A DNA stretch of 5,548 nucleotides from an uncultured Oscillospiraceae bacterium (GTDB lineage: Bacteria; Bacillota; Clostridia; UBA1381). The translations under genes were made by a program, and so were the position numbers. This document shows positions 5,346 through 5,548 of this stretch, one piece after another. Within the stretch, counting starts at the first letter, position 1. Every line of letters starts with the position of its first letter. The stretch covers positions 1 through 5,548 of the forward strand of contig CAMNAT010000166.1 of assembly GCA_946531785.1 (NCBI GenBank), in the 5' to 3' direction. The notes under the pieces are model-generated. The model did no database searches. It saw only the letters and a list, made by a program, of their open reading frames with translations, and was not told the origin of the DNA.

Positions 5346-5524
5346 CAGTCGCCCGTATAGTCGAAGTTCACATCCGGGAAATTCTTCTGCCCTAAATGCA
5401 CTGTAGCATTAGTTCCCTTTACGAAATGAGGATCCTTTTCCGGAGCCGGGCTTGCACAGATGATGTCCTCTGCGCCTAATGCTATAAGCTCCATGACCGG
5501 TGCTTCAAAGTTTATTCTTTTCAT
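5345..5524 (-). CDS. 59-aa leader-like peptide, possible RiPP precursor
   Basis: This short gene encodes 59 residues and is first in the visible operon. The N-terminal half (1-25) reads MKRINFEAPVMELIALGAED then IICAS, with Pro9, Glu12, Ile14 and the acidic Glu19-Asp20; I recall similar F/Y-x-x-P-x-x-E-x-I...ED-I-x-x-S beginnings in short unstudied Clostridial proteins, some near HprK-like kinases. The C-terminal half (26-59) starts PAPEKDPHF, contains VKGTNATVHLGQK (35-47) and ends NFDYTGD. It has one cysteine (Cys23), no signal peptide, and hydroxyl residues Ser25, Thr38, Thr41, Tyr56 and Thr57 that could be modified. AAAGGGG (5540-5534) lies nine bases before the ATG. The stop TGA shares its A with the stalk ATG (TGATG). 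Complete frame, strong ribosome site and coupling make it a real gene. A precursor-peptide role is inference. Confidence 0.75.
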   Translation of the reverse strand: MKRINFEAPVMELIALGAEDIICASPAPEKDPHFVKGTNATVHLGQKNFPDVNFDYTGD

Positions 5525-5533
5525 CTTGATCTA

Positions 5534-5540
5534 CCCCTTT
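5534..5540 (-). promoter_or_regulatory. ribosome binding site of the 59-aa peptide
   Basis: AAAGGGG on the minus strand (5540-5534) sits nine bases before the ATG at 5524. The same AAAGGGGTA with the same spacing precedes the 97-aa gene (1847-1841). It is the only evident ribosome site for the peptide and the coupled stalk gene. Confidence 0.8.
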
Positions 5541-5548
5541 CGTATTAT

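Noticed and set aside
5345..5524. Canonical lasso peptide precursor
   Set aside because: The peptide tail has no obvious Gly/Ser/Cys ring start followed by Asp/Glu at 7-9 after a Thr at the penultimate leader position, and no lasso cyclase or protease is in the window. Only the kinase link recalls phosphorylated lasso peptides.
5541..5548. Possible -10 box (ATAAT at the right edge, minus strand)
   Set aside because: If it were a -10, transcription would start within or beside the ribosome site of the peptide, and the -35 is outside the window. The operon promoter is not visible.

Overview
The window looks like chromosomal DNA of a Clostridia-type Firmicute, probably a gut anaerobe of the Oscillospiraceae/Lachnospiraceae kind. 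The signs are strong purine-rich Shine-Dalgarno sites (AGGAGG, AAGGAG, GGAGGG, AAAGGGG), AT-rich spacers with sigma-A promoters that often have an extended -10 (TGnTAnnnT), compact bidirectional terminators, a copper-amine-oxidase-type 'stalk' domain protein, an HprK-like small kinase and an iron-dependent alcohol dehydrogenase. The genus cannot be fixed from the sequence. No mobile element, rRNA, tRNA or CRISPR array was seen.

Layout, left to right. (1) Positions 1-166 hold two back-to-back promoters: one points left to a gene that starts at the window edge, the other drives a 428-aa membrane mannosyltransferase of the PIG-V type (167-1453). That gene ends at a perfect bidirectional terminator (1461-1488). 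(2) A convergent 97-aa protein of unknown function (1538-1831, minus) is read from a near-consensus promoter. (3) A 189-bp divergent control region (1832-2020) separates it from a two-gene plus-strand operon. The operon encodes an aldo/keto reductase close to E. coli YghZ/Gpr (2021-3001) and, 18 bp later, a 380-aa Fe-dependent alcohol dehydrogenase (3020-4162). Together they look like a reductive aldehyde/carbonyl disposal or fermentation pair. (4) After a shared convergent terminator (4193-4224), three minus-strand genes are packed end to end. In order of transcription they are a 59-aa leader-like peptide (5345-5524), a secreted 147-aa two-repeat stalk-domain protein (4902-5345, overlapping the peptide by one base at TGATG) and a 225-aa HprK-like P-loop kinase (4223-4900, one base after the stalk gene).

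The right-hand minus-strand operon is the most interesting part. The short peptide has a conserved-looking acidic/hydrophobic N-terminal half and a different C-terminal half, and it is translationally coupled to an exported protein and a stripped-down HPr-kinase-like enzyme. This resembles a ribosomally made peptide with a dedicated kinase, as in phosphorylated lasso peptide clusters, but no cyclase, protease or PqqD-like recognition protein is visible. The operon probably continues or begins beyond the right edge, and no function has been shown by the sequence alone.
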